64,000 nucleotides of DNA from Borreliella spielmanii (GCF_014201705.1 NZ_JACHFA010000001.1:62001-126000), one strand, 5' to 3'; counted from the stretch's first letter, positions 28,451-39,052 are shown. Program-made: numbers and translations. The notes: generated from the letters alone by a model not told the origin.

Positions 28451-28499
28451 ACATTCATGACATGTTCTGATCTACTTTTAAATCAGTGGTCATGAATGT
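28451..28499 (+). terminator. Long hairpin after rpoS, covering the next start codon
   Basis: ACATTCATGAC (28451-28461) pairs perfectly with 28489-28499; an inner stem CTGAT/ATCAG strengthens it. A T/A-rich tract (TTATATTTT) follows. It looks like the rpoS terminator, but the right arm contains the ATG (28496) of the downstream deacetylase gene, so on a read-through transcript it would also bury that start. Confidence 0.6.
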
Positions 28500-29362
28500 T
28501 TATATTTTATATTAAAAAAAACAAGTTTATTATTGTAATTTTTCTTATTGCAACAGCTCAAGCATTTACAAGTTTTTTCTATTTTAGCAACAATTCAAAA
28601 GTTGTAAATTCGCCACTTAAAGATAATTTTCAAAAAATAAAAAAAGACAGCTTAATAATAAAAAATAATAAAGAAAATAAAAAAGCCAAAATCAAACCTA
28701 AGTTTTACTTAATAATCGACGATGTTGGTTATGATGAATTTATGTTAGAACAATTTATAAAACTTAATCTTGAAATAAATTATGCCATTATCCCATTTTT
28801 ACCAAAATCAACAAGTTTATACAAAAAACTAAAAAATAATAACAAAGCAGTAATAATACATTTTCCAATGCAATCAAAACATAGAAATGCAATAGAAAAA
28901 TTTCATATAAACATAAAAGATAAAAAAGAAGAAATACATAAAAAAATTGAAAAAACATTTAAAATGTATCCTGATGTAAAAATAATGAATAATCACATGG
29001 GCAGTTTAATTACTTCAAATAAAGATTTGATGAGAATTATTTTAATAAAGCTTAAAGAGATTGACAGATATTTTTTCGACAGCGTAACTATTGCAGGAAG
29101 TGTACCAGAAATAATAGGCAAAGAAATTGGAGTTAGAGTAGAAAAAAGAGACGTATTTCTTGACAGTAAAGACACAAAAGAGGCAGTACTCAACGAACTT
29201 GAAAAAGCAAAAAATATTGCTAGAAAACATGGTATAGTAAAGGTAATAGGACATATTTGGTCTAAAAACACACTAAAAGTCCTTGAAAAGGAAGGCCCTA
29301 GTTTAAACCAAGAATTCGAATTTGACAATTTATTAAATCTTTACGAGGAAACAATCAGATGA
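28496..29362 (+). CDS. Divergent polysaccharide deacetylase (DUF610)
   Basis: 288 aa, membrane-anchored by an N-terminal hydrophobic segment (about 8-30). Residues about 70-285 are the divergent deacetylase domain: [11 protein letters not shown] (usual I-D-D-x-G), the IHFPMQSK segment where H-x-P-M is normal, NNHMGSLIT and a closing [10 protein letters not shown]. Substrate unknown; the fold belongs to the NodB-like group. The ATG lies in the right arm of the hairpin after rpoS and has only a weak ribosome-binding site. It overlaps tsaD by 4 bases. Confidence 0.87.
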   Translation: MFIFYIKKNKFIIVIFLIATAQAFTSFFYFSNNSKVVNSPLKDNFQKIKKDSLIIKNNKENKKAKIKPKFYLIIDDVGYDEFMLEQFIKLNLEINYAIIPFLPKSTSLYKKLKNNNKAVIIHFPMQSKHRNAIEKFHINIKDKKEEIHKKIEKTFKMYPDVKIMNNHMGSLITSNKDLMRIILIKLKEIDRYFFDSVTIAGSVPEIIGKEIGVRVEKRDVFLDSKDTKEAVLNELEKAKNIARKHGIVKVIGHIWSKNTLKVLEKEGPSLNQEFEFDNLLNLYEETIR

Positions 29363-30399
29363 AAGTACTTGGAATAGAAACCTCTTGTGACGACTGTTGT
29401 GTAGCTGTAGTAGAAAACGGTATTCATATTTTAAGCAATATAAAATTAAATCAAAAAGAACATGAAAAATATTACGGAGTAGTACCTGAAATTGCCTCAA
29501 GACTTCATACTGAAACTATTATGTCTGTTTGCATAAAAGCACTCAAAAAAGCAAATACTAAAATATCTGAAATTGACTTAATAGCTGTAACATCTAGACC
29601 TGGACTTATTGGTTCTTTAATAGTTGGATTAAACTTTGCCAAAGGTCTAGCAATTTCATTAAAAAAACCTATTATTTGCATTGACCACATCTTAGGCCAT
29701 CTTTACGCCCCTTTAATGCACTCAAAAATAGAATATCCATTTATATCATTATTATTAAGCGGTGGACATACATTGATTGCTAAACAAAAAAATTTCGATG
29801 ATGTTGAAATACTTGGAAGAACTCTAGATGATTCTTGTGGAGAAGCTTTTGACAAAGTAGCAAAACATTATGATATGGGGTTTCCGGGAGGCCCAAATAT
29901 CGAACAAATATCTAAAAATGGAGATGAAAACACATTTAAATTTCCAGTTACTACCTTTAGAAAAAAAGAAAACTGGTATGATTTTTCATACTCTGGACTA
30001 AAAACAGCTTGCATACACCAGCTCGAAAAATTCAAAAATAAAAATAATCCAATAACAAAAAATAATATAGCCGCAAGCTTCCAAAAAGCTGCTTTTGAAA
30101 ATCTAATCACCCCATTAAAAAGAGCAATAAAAGATACTCAAATCAACAAATTAGTAATAGCCGGCGGCGTTGCAAGTAACTTGTACCTAAGAGAAAAAAT
30201 AGATAAACTTAAAATACAAACTTACTACCCTCCTCTTGATCTTTGCACAGACAATGGCGCAATGATTGCTGGACTTGGATTTAATATGTATTTAAAATAC
30301 GGAGAAAGTCCAATAGAAATTGATGCAAATTCAAGAATAGAAAATTATAAAAACCAATATAAGGGAAAAAATAATGAAAAGAATTTTAGCAATGCATGA
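29359..30399 (+). CDS. tsaD: tRNA N6-threonylcarbamoyladenosine transferase TsaD
   Basis: Puts the threonylcarbamoyl group on A37 of ANN-decoding tRNAs. 346 aa. [12 protein letters not shown](C)CVAVV opens like all TsaD/Kae1 proteins; the metal ligands are in [10 protein letters not shown] (two His) and the late [27 protein letters not shown] and GGVASN(L)YLR are further landmarks. It overlaps its upstream neighbour by 4 bases and pdxK by 26 bases. Confidence 0.97.
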   Translation: MKVLGIETSCDDCCVAVVENGIHILSNIKLNQKEHEKYYGVVPEIASRLHTETIMSVCIKALKKANTKISEIDLIAVTSRPGLIGSLIVGLNFAKGLAISLKKPIICIDHILGHLYAPLMHSKIEYPFISLLLSGGHTLIAKQKNFDDVEILGRTLDDSCGEAFDKVAKHYDMGFPGGPNIEQISKNGDENTFKFPVTTFRKKENWYDFSYSGLKTACIHQLEKFKNKNNPITKNNIAASFQKAAFENLITPLKRAIKDTQINKLVIAGGVASNLYLREKIDKLKIQTYYPPLDLCTDNGAMIAGLGFNMYLKYGESPIEIDANSRIENYKNQYKGKNNEKNFSNA

Positions 30400-31168
30400 C
30401 ATTTCAAGCATGGGAAGAACATCTCTCACAATATGTATACCAGTAATCTCTTCGTTTAATATGCAAGTGTGTCCTTTTGTAACGGCTGTCCTTTCTGCTT
30501 CCACAGCTTATAAAAAATTTGAAATAGTAGATTTAACTGACCATTTGGAAAAATTCATAAAAATATGGAAAGAGCAAAATGAACATTTTGACATACTCTA
30601 CACGGGATTTCTAGGAAGCGAAACACAACAAATAACAATAGAAAAAATAACTAAATTGATAAAATTTGAAAAAATTGTAATTGATCCTGTATTTGCTGAC
30701 AATGGAAAAATTTACCCTATATTTGATAATAAAATAATTAGTGGTTTTAGAAAAATCATAAAGTATGCAAACATAATAACACCCAATATAACAGAGCTTG
30801 AAATGCTAAGTAAAAGCTCACAACTTAACAATAAAGATGATATCATAAAAGCAATATTAAATCTTGATACAAAAGGTATAGTGGTTGTTACAAGCGTCAA
30901 AAAAGGAGAACTATTGGGAAACATTTGCTATAATCCTAAAAGCAAACAATACTCAGAGTTTTTTTTAGAAAAATTAGAACAAAATTTCAGTGGGACAGGA
31001 GACTTATTTACTAGCTTGCTTATAGGATATTTAGAAAAATTCGAAATAGAACAGGCCCTAGAAAAAACAACAAAAGCTATTCACTTAATAATAAAAGATT
31101 CAATTAAAAAAAATGTTTTTAAAAAAGAAGGGGTTCAAATTGAAAATTTTTTAACAAATACATTTTGA
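30374..31168 (+). CDS. pdxK: Pyridoxal kinase
   Basis: Phosphorylates pyridoxal to the cofactor PLP. 264 aa of the PdxK/PdxY ribokinase-type group: [18 protein letters not shown] at the start, the [11 protein letters not shown] segment, and the ATP/anion site [16 protein letters not shown] with catalytic Asp. It begins 26 bases before the tsaD stop and ends in a good terminator. A salvage kinase suits an organism without PLP synthesis. Confidence 0.92.
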   Translation: MKRILAMHDISSMGRTSLTICIPVISSFNMQVCPFVTAVLSASTAYKKFEIVDLTDHLEKFIKIWKEQNEHFDILYTGFLGSETQQITIEKITKLIKFEKIVIDPVFADNGKIYPIFDNKIISGFRKIIKYANIITPNITELEMLSKSSQLNNKDDIIKAILNLDTKGIVVVTSVKKGELLGNICYNPKSKQYSEFFLEKLEQNFSGTGDLFTSLLIGYLEKFEIEQALEKTTKAIHLIIKDSIKKNVFKKEGVQIENFLTNTF

Positions 31169-31194
31169 ATTTAAATTTCATTAAATTCAATTTT
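31165..31194 (+). terminator. Terminator of the tsaD-pdxK unit
   Basis: TTGAATTTAA (31165-31174) and TTAAATTCAA (31181-31190) form a perfect 10-bp stem with a 6-base loop, followed by TTTT. It overlaps the pdxK stop codon and separates the unit from murG. Confidence 0.75.
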
Positions 31195-31314
31195 AAAGGT
31201 TGAATCGATTTTTTTAGTACAAAGGCAATTGCAGTAGAATTATTACTAAAATGATTTGTACAAAAAATCTATTGCAAAGCAAATATTTTATTGTTTTTAT
31301 GGATAAATAAATAT

Positions 31315-32406
31315 ATGTCAAATAAAAAAATAATGTTTTTTACAGGAGGGGGGACTGGGGGTCATGTATTTCCAGGAATATCTATAATACAAAAATTAAA
31401 AGAATTAGACAATGAAATTGAATTTCTTTGGATAGGCAAAAAAAATTCTATAGAAGAAAAATTGATAAAAGAACAAAATAATATTAAATTTATTTCGGTT
31501 CCATGCGGAAAACTTAGACGCTATTTTTCTTTTCAAAACTTTACTGACTTTTTTAAAGTGATACTTGGAATAATAAAAAGCTTTTACATCTTAAAAAAAT
31601 ACAAACCTCAGATTGTCTATGCAACTGGGGGATTTGTCTCAACCCCCACAATTATTGCATCTAGTTTTCTAAAAATCAAAAGAATAACCCATGAAATGGA
31701 TCTGGATCCTGGACTTGCAACAAAAATTAATTCTAAATTTGCTAATAAAATATACATAAGCTTTAAAGAAAGTGAAAAATACTTTAAAAATAACAAAAAT
31801 ATCATTTACACGGGATCTCCCATAAGAAAAGAATTTTTAACTCCAAATCCCAAAGTCATTAAGCAATTAACTAGAAACACTAACAAACCAATTGTTAGCA
31901 TACTTGGGGGATCTCTTGGCGCTAATACTTTAAACAATCTTGCACTCTGTATTAAAAAGGATACTGAAATTTACTTTATCCACCAATCAGGAAAAAATTT
32001 AAACGACCAAAGAGAAGACAATTACCTGAGAAGACAATTTTTTAACGCAGAAGAAATGGCAAGTATAGTTAAATTTTCCAATATAATAATCAGTAGAGCT
32101 GGAGCTGGAGCAATAAAGGAATTTGCAAATGCTTGCACATGTGTGATTTTGATTCCATTTAAAAAAGGCTCTAGAGGAGATCAAATTAAAAATGCAAAAT
32201 TACTAGAAAATCAAAATGCTTGCATTTATATAGATGAAGATGAAATTTTCAATACAAATATTTTGAAAATTATAAAAGAAACTTTAAAAAATAAAGAAAA
32301 AATCAACGCTCTCAAAGCAAATATTAAAAAATTCAATAATAAGAATTCTTCAACTTTAATAGCTAAACTACTAATAAAAGATATTAAGGAGACAAAATCT
32401 AAATGA
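31315..32406 (+). CDS. murG: MurG glycosyltransferase (lipid II synthesis)
   Basis: Transfers GlcNAc to lipid I on the inner face of the membrane. 363 aa from the ATG at 31315; an in-frame TTG at 31291 is a poor alternative. [11 protein letters not shown] at about residues 11-21 is the N-terminal G-loop; [13 protein letters not shown] is the diverged lipid-binding H-E-x-N-x-x-x-[11 protein letters not shown] and [11 protein letters not shown] form the UDP-GlcNAc site. A G6 run lies in the first G-loop codons. It starts a five-gene run murG-cvpA-holB-like-hk2-rrp2 with 4-base overlaps or short gaps. Confidence 0.96.
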   Translation: MSNKKIMFFTGGGTGGHVFPGISIIQKLKELDNEIEFLWIGKKNSIEEKLIKEQNNIKFISVPCGKLRRYFSFQNFTDFFKVILGIIKSFYILKKYKPQIVYATGGFVSTPTIIASSFLKIKRITHEMDLDPGLATKINSKFANKIYISFKESEKYFKNNKNIIYTGSPIRKEFLTPNPKVIKQLTRNTNKPIVSILGGSLGANTLNNLALCIKKDTEIYFIHQSGKNLNDQREDNYLRRQFFNAEEMASIVKFSNIIISRAGAGAIKEFANACTCVILIPFKKGSRGDQIKNAKLLENQNACIYIDEDEIFNTNILKIIKETLKNKEKINALKANIKKFNNKNSSTLIAKLLIKDIKETKSK

Positions 32407-32891
32407 TAACAAACGATCCTGTAAAAATAACCGGAATAATAGACATATTAATAATAATAATTTTTACATCTTTGGGATTTAGAGGATTTTTAAGAGGATT
32501 TATTAAAGAAATTAGCGGATTTGCTGAAGTTTTTGTTTTAATACTACTACTTTATAAAAAAACTGAAGAGTTTAGAAAGCTGGTTGAACCTATTATTGAG
32601 CTATCCTACATTCAAGCACTGCTTGTATTTTTTCTGCTCATACATATAGGATTTTTAATCTTACAATCCTTAATAGAATCAATAATAAGCCAACTTAAAT
32701 TATTATTCTTCAATAGAATTCTGGGCTTGGTACTTGGTCTACTTGAAGCTTTTGGAATAATTGCAATTGTGGTTTACATAATACACTCGCAACAAATATT
32801 TAAACCTGAATATTTTCTAAAAGAAAGCAAACTCCTTGATTATTTAAACCCTGGAATAAACTATCTCTTTAAAATCTCAAAAACAAAATAA
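32403..32891 (+). CDS. cvpA: CvpA-family membrane protein
   Basis: 162 aa with four predicted transmembrane segments (about 10-30, 35-55, 75-95, 105-130). The opening [31 protein letters not shown] pattern (a helix followed by G-x-x-R-G-F-x-x-E) is typical of CvpA. The role of the family is not settled; it is linked to envelope stress and colicin V export in enterics. Four-base overlap with murG. Confidence 0.85.
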   Translation: MITNDPVKITGIIDILIIIIFTSLGFRGFLRGFIKEISGFAEVFVLILLLYKKTEEFRKLVEPIIELSYIQALLVFFLLIHIGFLILQSLIESIISQLKLLFFNRILGLVLGLLEAFGIIAIVVYIIHSQQIFKPEYFLKESKLLDYLNPGINYLFKISKTK

Positions 32892-32901
32892 GGAACCAAT
32901 A

Positions 32902-33948
32902 ATGACAATACTTCCAAAAATTGCCAAAGACATAATAAATGCATATGATCAAAAAATATTGCCAAATGCAATTCTTTTACTAGGAGAAAAGTTTTCATTA
33001 AAAAAGATCAGCGCAATTGAGCTTGCAAAAAAAATATTAAAAGAAAAAAACTTAACAAACCCCAATTTGCTCATTTTTTCAAATCTCGATACAATAGAAG
33101 CAAAAGCACATCTTTCTACAAATTCGAATAAGATAATAAATAAATACTTAGAATACATTAACACTATAATTTTCACCAAATGTTATTTCAGTAATGAAAA
33201 AAATTTGAAAAAAATAGAGAAAAATATCAACTACATTAATTCTGTTTATTATAAAAAAGAATATAATACAAACATAAAAAATGAGCTTATAAAAAATATA
33301 GAAAATATAAACAAAGAATTAAATCATAATATTACTGTTCATGATGTAAAAAAAATCCAAACTTGGATTTTTTCTGAAAAAGAAAAACCAAAGGTAATCT
33401 ACATAAACGAAATCGAAAATTTATCGTTTAATGTGCATAACTCACTTTTAAAAATACTAGAGGAGCCTCCTTTAAATATTTACTTTATCTTAGCAGCAAG
33501 AAATAAAAACAAAATACCAAAAACAATACTTTCAAGACTTAGAGTATATAATTTCACAAAACCAGAGAGACTGTTAGAAATTCAAAGATTCAAAGAAAGC
33601 TTTCTGATAGATAAAGATATAACAACTGAAGAGTATTTTGCCTCATTTTACAAAGAAGAAAGCAAAAAAATAAAAAAAGAATTGATAAAAATTTTAAATA
33701 TAATAAAAGAAAAAAAATCCATATTTAATCTTGAAGAAACCGACTTTATAAAAGATGATCAAAGCTTTAAAATATTTTTAAACGAACTTTCAATTAACAT
33801 TAGAAAAGATTTTTTAGAAAACAAGATAAATATCAATCAATATCTCAAATACACACAACATTTGAAAAATATTTACAGATATCGCCCTTATAATCAAAAT
33901 AAAAAATTAATAATAGAAAACTTGATGCTAAATTACGAAGAGATATGA
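32902..33948 (+). CDS. holB: DNA polymerase III delta-prime-like clamp-loader subunit
   Basis: 348 aa. Diverged AAA+ fold without a working P-loop (LLGEKFSLKK where G-x-x-G-x-G-K would be), as expected for delta-prime. The segment KVIYINEIENLSFNVHNSLLKILEEPP followed by FILAARNKNKIPKTILSRLR is the clamp-loader signature, with SRL in place of SRC. The zinc module of delta-prime is absent. It most likely is the HolB subunit of the replication clamp loader. 10 bases after cvpA, and 4-base overlap with hk2. Confidence 0.8.
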   Translation: MTILPKIAKDIINAYDQKILPNAILLLGEKFSLKKISAIELAKKILKEKNLTNPNLLIFSNLDTIEAKAHLSTNSNKIINKYLEYINTIIFTKCYFSNEKNLKKIEKNINYINSVYYKKEYNTNIKNELIKNIENINKELNHNITVHDVKKIQTWIFSEKEKPKVIYINEIENLSFNVHNSLLKILEEPPLNIYFILAARNKNKIPKTILSRLRVYNFTKPERLLEIQRFKESFLIDKDITTEEYFASFYKEESKKIKKELIKILNIIKEKKSIFNLEETDFIKDDQSFKIFLNELSINIRKDFLENKININQYLKYTQHLKNIYRYRPYNQNKKLIIENLMLNYEEI

Positions 33949-35093
33949 ATAATTTTTTTAAAAAAGCTTTAACAAAGCTAAACAAATTATCTAATGAACA
34001 AAAAACTAAATTTATTGAACAAATTTACAAAAAAATAGAAATATATGACGGAATATTTGCTTCAATTAATGAAGGAATTATTGTGCTTGACAAGCAAAAC
34101 AACATAATCTATTCAAACAAGATTTTATACCAAATTTTAGCTTTAACATCCAAATCAAAAATAGAAATTCTTGATGATATTCAAATTCCAATCTTAATAA
34201 ATTTAATAAAAGAACTAGTTAGAACAGAAGATAAAATAATAGGATTAGAGGTTCCAATCTCAAATAACATATATATTAAAATTTCATTTATGCCTTATGT
34301 AAAAGAAAAAAAACTTGAAGGCAACATTATTTTAATAGAAGATATTAAAGAGAAAAAAAAGAAAGAAGAATTGTTTAGAAGAGTTGAAGCTTTAGCATCT
34401 TTTACAAGACATGCAAGAAATATTGCTCATGAAATCAAAAACCCACTTGGAGCAATTGATATAAATTTACAACTACTAAAAAAGGAAATAAAAAAACAAA
34501 AAATAAAAAATGGTAAAGCTGAAAATTATTTTAAAGTAATAAAAGAAGAAATAAACAGAGTAGATAAAATAGTAACAGAATTTTTATTAACAGTCAGACC
34601 AATAAAAATTAACTTACAAGAAAAAGACATTAAACAAATAATAAACAGCGTATGTGAATTGTTAAATCCTGAATTAGAGAACAAAAACATAAAACTACTG
34701 CTTAATTTAAACAAAATAAGCAATATCCTTATTGATGAGAAACTATTAAAACAAGTTATTATAAACATCATTAAAAACGCAGGAGAAGCGCTACTTGAAA
34801 CAAAAAAAGAAATAAAAAAAATAGAAATTTTTCTTTTCGAAAAAGACAATAAAATACATATCAACATAAAAGATAACGGAAACGGAATAAAAGATGAGGT
34901 AAAAGAAGAAATATTTAAGCCTCAATTTAGCACAAAAGAAAAAGGAAGTGGAATAGGTCTTACTATTTCTTATAAAATAATAAAAGAGCTTGGGGGTGAA
35001 ATTTTTGTAGAAAGCAAAGAAGGCAAGGGCACTATTTTTACAATTACACTTCCTAAACTAAATAAAAAAAATATTTTAATTGAAGGGTATTAA
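33945..35093 (+). CDS. hk2: Histidine kinase Hk2 (NtrB/AtoS-like)
   Basis: 382 aa, with no transmembrane segment, so cytosolic. A PAS domain spans about 30-135 (FASINEGIIVLDKQNNIIYSNK), followed by the H-box with phospho-accepting His162 in HEIKNPLG, then N-box NIIKNAGEAL, G1 DNGNGI and G2 GSGIGL(T). It is the partner of Rrp2, whose gene starts 3 bases later. In B. burgdorferi Hk2 can phosphorylate Rrp2 but acetyl phosphate is an important donor as well. Confidence 0.95.
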   Translation: MNNFFKKALTKLNKLSNEQKTKFIEQIYKKIEIYDGIFASINEGIIVLDKQNNIIYSNKILYQILALTSKSKIEILDDIQIPILINLIKELVRTEDKIIGLEVPISNNIYIKISFMPYVKEKKLEGNIILIEDIKEKKKKEELFRRVEALASFTRHARNIAHEIKNPLGAIDINLQLLKKEIKKQKIKNGKAENYFKVIKEEINRVDKIVTEFLLTVRPIKINLQEKDIKQIINSVCELLNPELENKNIKLLLNLNKISNILIDEKLLKQVIINIIKNAGEALLETKKEIKKIEIFLFEKDNKIHINIKDNGNGIKDEVKEEIFKPQFSTKEKGSGIGLTISYKIIKELGGEIFVESKEGKGTIFTITLPKLNKKNILIEGY

Positions 35094-35095
35094 AA

Positions 35096-36454
35096 ATGAG
35101 CAAAATACTTGTAGCTGATGATGAAAAAAATATTAGAGAGGGAATTGCTACTTATCTTGAAGATGAAGGATATTTTGTTTTCACTGCTAGTGACGGAGAA
35201 GAAGCTCTTGAAACAATTGAAAATGAAAATATTGATGTAATAATATCTGACCTGAGAATGCCCCAGATATCTGGAGAAAAATTGCTCAAAATAGTTAAAG
35301 AAAAAAACTTAAAAATACCTTTTATTATTTTAACGGCTCACGGAACAGTTGATTCTGCTGTAGACGCCATGAGAGAGGGTGCTTACGATTTTTTAACAAA
35401 ACCTTTAGACCTTGAAAGACTCTTACTAATAATAAAAAGATCATTGAATAAAAAAGAAAATAACGATGATGAAAATGCCAATTTAGAAAATATACTCATA
35501 AGAAAAGATTTAAAATACTATGAAAAAATCGTGGGAAAATCACTATTAATGCAAAAAATTTTTGAACTTGTAATAAAAATAGCAAAATCAAATGCATCTG
35601 TTCTTATAACAGGCGAAAGCGGTGTTGGCAAAGAAATAATAGCCGATGCTATTTTTGATCTTTCAAATAGAAATGATAAACCATTTATAAAAGTAAATTG
35701 CGCTGCACTTTCTGAAAGCATCCTTGAAAGCGAACTTTTTGGTCATGAAAAAGGAGCATTTACTGGGGCAATTTCCCAAAAAAAAGGTAGATTTGAACTT
35801 GCAAACAAGGGTACAATTTTTCTTGATGAGATAGCAGAAATTTCGCCTGAAATTCAAGTCAAACTTTTAAGAGTACTGCAAAACAAAACCTTTGAACGTG
35901 TTGGTGGAGAAACTACTATTAAAGTTGACATTAGACTTTTGGCTGCAACAAACAAAAACATTGAAAAGGAAATTAAAAAGAAAAAATTTAGAGAAGACTT
36001 ATTTTATAGACTAAATATCATCAATATAAACATACCACCTTTAAGAGAGAGAAAAGACGATATATCACATTTAACAAGCATGCTAATAAAAGACGCTGCA
36101 AAAGAAAACAATAGAAAAGAAAAAACCCTTTCTAATGATGCAATGAAAGCTCTTTATTATTATGATTGGCCAGGAAATATTAGAGAATTAAAAAATGTAC
36201 TTGAAAGCGCATTAATATTATCTAAAGGTAAGCAAATCACTAAAGAAGATTTACCAGCAAAAATTAAGAATAATGAAAATCTTATATTTAAAATAACACT
36301 ACCAATAGGAATTAGTCTAAAAGAAGCTGAAAAAGAAATAATAAAACAAACGCTTTTTCATTCTAAAAATAATAAAAGCAAATGCGCTGAAATATTAAAA
36401 ATAGGAAGAAAAACTTTACATAATAAAATAATTGAATATCACATTGATCAATAA
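35096..36454 (+). CDS. rrp2: Response regulator Rrp2 (NtrC family, sigma-54 activator)
   Basis: 452 aa. Receiver domain 1-120 with the phospho-acceptor Asp52 in ISDLRMP; AAA+ domain about 140-380 with Walker A GESGVGKE, the sigma-54-contacting GAFTGA loop, and FLDEIAEI; Fis-type helix-turn-helix at the end (NNKSKCAEILKIGRKTLHNK). In B. burgdorferi it activates rpoS through RpoN, and the matching -24/-12 promoter is at 27562-27577. Last gene of the murG operon. Confidence 0.97.
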   Translation: MSKILVADDEKNIREGIATYLEDEGYFVFTASDGEEALETIENENIDVIISDLRMPQISGEKLLKIVKEKNLKIPFIILTAHGTVDSAVDAMREGAYDFLTKPLDLERLLLIIKRSLNKKENNDDENANLENILIRKDLKYYEKIVGKSLLMQKIFELVIKIAKSNASVLITGESGVGKEIIADAIFDLSNRNDKPFIKVNCAALSESILESELFGHEKGAFTGAISQKKGRFELANKGTIFLDEIAEISPEIQVKLLRVLQNKTFERVGGETTIKVDIRLLAATNKNIEKEIKKKKFREDLFYRLNIININIPPLRERKDDISHLTSMLIKDAAKENNRKEKTLSNDAMKALYYYDWPGNIRELKNVLESALILSKGKQITKEDLPAKIKNNENLIFKITLPIGISLKEAEKEIIKQTLFHSKNNKSKCAEILKIGRKTLHNKIIEYHIDQ

Positions 36455-36699
36455 GATTTATTTTGAATTATTAAATTATAATCAATACAAAAAAATAATG
36501 TTGCTTTAAATTAAATGTATAGTTTTGAAACCAAAAAATTTTTTAGTATCAATAATTATATTAAAATGAAACACTTTCTTTTAAAATTCCGACTCAAAAG
36601 TGTAAAAATATTTTTATTTTAGAAATAATTGTACACTATTATTTATTAATAATCAATACAATTTAATAATATTATATTTAACTGTCTGTAACCTAAGCT

Positions 36700-37587
36700 T
36701 TACTTTAAAAACTTTAAAGGATTAATAGGAATATTTTTTTTTAATATTTCAAAGTGCAAATGAGGACCTGTTGAACGCCCAGTTTGCCCTACCCTTCCAA
36801 GAAATTCGCCCGATTTAATAAAATCTCCTATCTTTACAGAATATGAATTTAAATGCCCATAAAGAGATTTAATATTATTTTTGTGACCAACTACAACAAA
36901 ATTACCATAAAGATCGTTGTATCCAACTTCAATAACTATTCCAGAAGAAGAAGAATACACTTCCGTATTCATTGGAGCTGCAAGATCTATTCCTGTATGA
37001 AAACTTTTATTACCAGTAAAAGGATCGTTTCTAAATCCAAAATCAGAGCTAACAATAAATTCTTTTAAAGGAAAAATAAAGTTGGCATTTAAAAAAAAAA
37101 GTAACTCTGTGCCTGAAAAAAGTCCAAAATCTGGATTTTTGGCAAAATCAAAAAAATAAAACTCATAAACTTTGTCGTTTCTTTTAATTTTGACTTTTTC
37201 AGCTTTAGTAAGATCCCTTGTTGCTAAAAGCAAATTATTAAATCTATAATCTTTACTATCAAAAACAAAAACCCCTTTTTTACTAGGAATAAGAATCTCT
37301 TGTCCAACATTTACAAAAGGAGAATCTAATAAATTAACAGTAGCAATACCGGACTGCCATCCATTTATTTTATTAGCAATTTTAAAAAAAGTATCCCCCT
37401 TTTTAACTTTATATAAATAAAAAAACAAAGGAATATGCTGTTTTTTATTATATTTTAAAACTTTAATTTTAAGATCAGAAAAAATAGGATCTTTTCTTGA
37501 AAAATTTTTTATTTCTGGATAAGAAAAAACACAAATTATTTTTAAAAAGAAGAAAACTGTTTTAAATAACAAAAAAAATTTACTCAT
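36700..37587 (-). CDS. M23 (LytM-like) peptidase with LysM domain
   Basis: 295 aa from the ATG at 37587 (AAAGA 9 bases before; the open frame begins further up with TTG at 37614). N-terminal signal or anchor (about 3-22). LysM domain at about 57-105 (YKVKKGDTFFKIANKI, then GQEILIP). M23 domain at about 175-295: SDFGFRNDPFTGNKSFHTGIDLAAP holds the H-x-x-x-D zinc ligands, and GPHLHFEI the H-x-H. A periplasmic murein hydrolase or amidase activator. Single gene, convergent to rrp2. Confidence 0.92.
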   Translation of the reverse strand: MSKFFLLFKTVFFFLKIICVFSYPEIKNFSRKDPIFSDLKIKVLKYNKKQHIPLFFYLYKVKKGDTFFKIANKINGWQSGIATVNLLDSPFVNVGQEILIPSKKGVFVFDSKDYRFNNLLLATRDLTKAEKVKIKRNDKVYEFYFFDFAKNPDFGLFSGTELLFFLNANFIFPLKEFIVSSDFGFRNDPFTGNKSFHTGIDLAAPMNTEVYSSSSGIVIEVGYNDLYGNFVVVGHKNNIKSLYGHLNSYSVKIGDFIKSGEFLGRVGQTGRSTGPHLHFEILKKNIPINPLKFLK

Positions 37588-37697
37588 ACTAAAAATTCTT
37601 TCACGCTTAACCAATCAACTATAATAAAAAACATAAAAAAAATAAATCGCGCTTGGACTTGTAAATAATAACAAACTGTAATAAACTGTCTCTCAGC

Positions 37698-38027
37698 ATG
37701 GAATTAAATGAATACCAAGAAAAAGCAAAAAAAACTGCTAAGTATCAAAATAAAAAAGAAGAATTAATTTTAACAACACTTGGTCTTGCTGGCGAAACTG
37801 GAGAAGTTGTTGAAAAAATAAAAAAATTAGGAAGAGATAAAAATTACATTATTGATGATGAGTATTTAATATCAATTAAAAAAGAGCTGGGAGACGTTTT
37901 ATGGTACTTATCAACTTTAAGCAATAACTTAGGCATTACACTTGAAGATGTCGCCCTTACAAATTTAAAAAAAATACAAAAGCGACATGAAAATGGAACA
38001 ATAAATGGTGAAGGTGATGACAGATAA
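37698..38027 (+). CDS. MazG-like nucleotide pyrophosphohydrolase
   Basis: 109 aa, the small single-domain type. GLAGETGEVVEKIKK (about 29-43) and KKELGDVLWYL (about 66-76) carry the metal-binding E-x-x-E and E-x-x-D motifs. Enzymes of this fold hydrolyse dNTPs or damaged nucleotides to monophosphates; the substrate here is unknown. It stands 39 bases before the DUF368 gene. Confidence 0.88.
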   Translation: MELNEYQEKAKKTAKYQNKKEELILTTLGLAGETGEVVEKIKKLGRDKNYIIDDEYLISIKKELGDVLWYLSTLSNNLGITLEDVALTNLKKIQKRHENGTINGEGDDR

Positions 38028-38066
38028 AGCATTTAAATTAAAAACACTTAAAGTCTAAAAATAAAA

Positions 38067-38924
38067 ATGCTTAATATTTATATCAAGGGAATTTTACTTG
38101 GAGTTGCAAATATAATCCCAGGGGTTTCTGGGGGAACACTAGCTTTAATATTAAGAATATATTACAAAATAATAAATTCCATTTCGGAAATCTTAAAACT
38201 AACAGAAATAAAAAAAAATTTAATGTTCTTAACTATTTTGGCAGCAGGAATGTTAACCTCAATATTATTGACTGCAAAAATATTTAAAGCTTATGCATTT
38301 GATAATGGAATAATAGAAGCATTGCTAATAGTATTTTTCATAGGATTAACATTTGGAAATATGCTAACACTAAAAACAGAAATACCTATAAAAGAAATAA
38401 AAAATAATACAAAAATATTTAAGTATTTGTTGTTTTTTATTGGTATGGCCATTATTATCCTTTTCTTAATAATCAAAGAATCTAATATACAATTGCAAAA
38501 TACAATACCTAAAGACAAACACTCAATAAAATATTACTTATTATTAATATCCTCTGGAACAATAAGCGGAGCATCAATGATATTGCCAGGAATTTCGGGG
38601 TCTGCGATGCTTTTACTACTTGGCTTTTATAAAGAAATAATACTAATTATATCCAAATTTAACATTGCTCTTATTGCAATATTTACAACAGCTGCAGCAG
38701 TAGGAATAGTTATATCAATATTAATAATAAAGAAAATAATAGATAATCACTTAAATAATTTTATTTATTTATCAAAAGGCCTAATTTTTGGATCCATTCT
38801 ACAAATGATATTAATCATTTTAAAATTAAATTTTAAAATCAGCTTTACATCTTTTACATCTTTAGCAACATTATTTATATTGGGACTGCTTATAAACAAA
38901 AAAATAGCTGAGCAATGTAAATAA
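38067..38924 (+). CDS. popT: DUF368/PopT-type undecaprenyl-phosphate translocase
   Basis: 285 aa polytopic membrane protein with about eight transmembrane helices. The duplicated re-entrant motifs GVANIIPGVSGGTLAL (about 12-27) and GASMILPGISGSAMLLLLG (about 168-186) are the DUF368 signatures. Proteins of this family were recently identified as translocases that recycle the lipid carrier undecaprenyl phosphate. In this window it complements MurG, which uses the same carrier. The end lies 4 bases from the opposite-facing tRNA-Leu. Confidence 0.88.
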   Translation: MLNIYIKGILLGVANIIPGVSGGTLALILRIYYKIINSISEILKLTEIKKNLMFLTILAAGMLTSILLTAKIFKAYAFDNGIIEALLIVFFIGLTFGNMLTLKTEIPIKEIKNNTKIFKYLLFFIGMAIIILFLIIKESNIQLQNTIPKDKHSIKYYLLLISSGTISGASMILPGISGSAMLLLLGFYKEIILIISKFNIALIAIFTTAAAVGIVISILIIKKIIDNHLNNFIYLSKGLIFGSILQMILIILKLNFKISFTSFTSLATLFILGLLINKKIAEQCK

Positions 38925-38928
38925 AAAA

Positions 38929-39012
38929 TACCGAAGACCGGACTTGAACCGGTACGGAGCTTCCTCCTCAGGATTTTAAGTCCTGTGTGTCTACCACTTC
39001 CACCACTTCGGC
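38929..39012 (-). tRNA. tRNA-Leu (anticodon TAA)
   Basis: 84-base class II tRNA on the minus strand. Acceptor GCCGAAG pairs with CTTCGGT; anticodon stem CAGGA/TCCTG with loop CTTAAAA (anticodon TAA, reads UUA); a long variable arm (GAGGAGGAAGCTC region) and a T-arm with GGTTCAAGTCC. No encoded CCA. Confidence 0.97.
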
Positions 39013-39022
39013 ATAGAATAAT

Positions 39023-39052
39023 ATAATAAATAATAATATATTAAGATGTCAA
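39023..39052 (-). promoter_or_regulatory. tRNA-Leu promoter
   Basis: Minus-strand -35 TTGACA (39047-39052), 18-base spacer, -10 TATTAT (39023-39028). Start expected near 39016, about 4 bases before the mature tRNA, so the 5' leader would be very short. Confidence 0.72.

Noticed and set aside
31351..31356. G6 run in murG as a phase-variable tract
   Set aside because: It encodes the invariant glycine loop of an essential enzyme, so the run follows from protein constraint.
36455..36699. Hidden small gene or RNA in the gap between rrp2 and the M23 peptidase
   Set aside because: Only short AT-rich symmetry and no start with a ribosome-binding site; nothing supportable.
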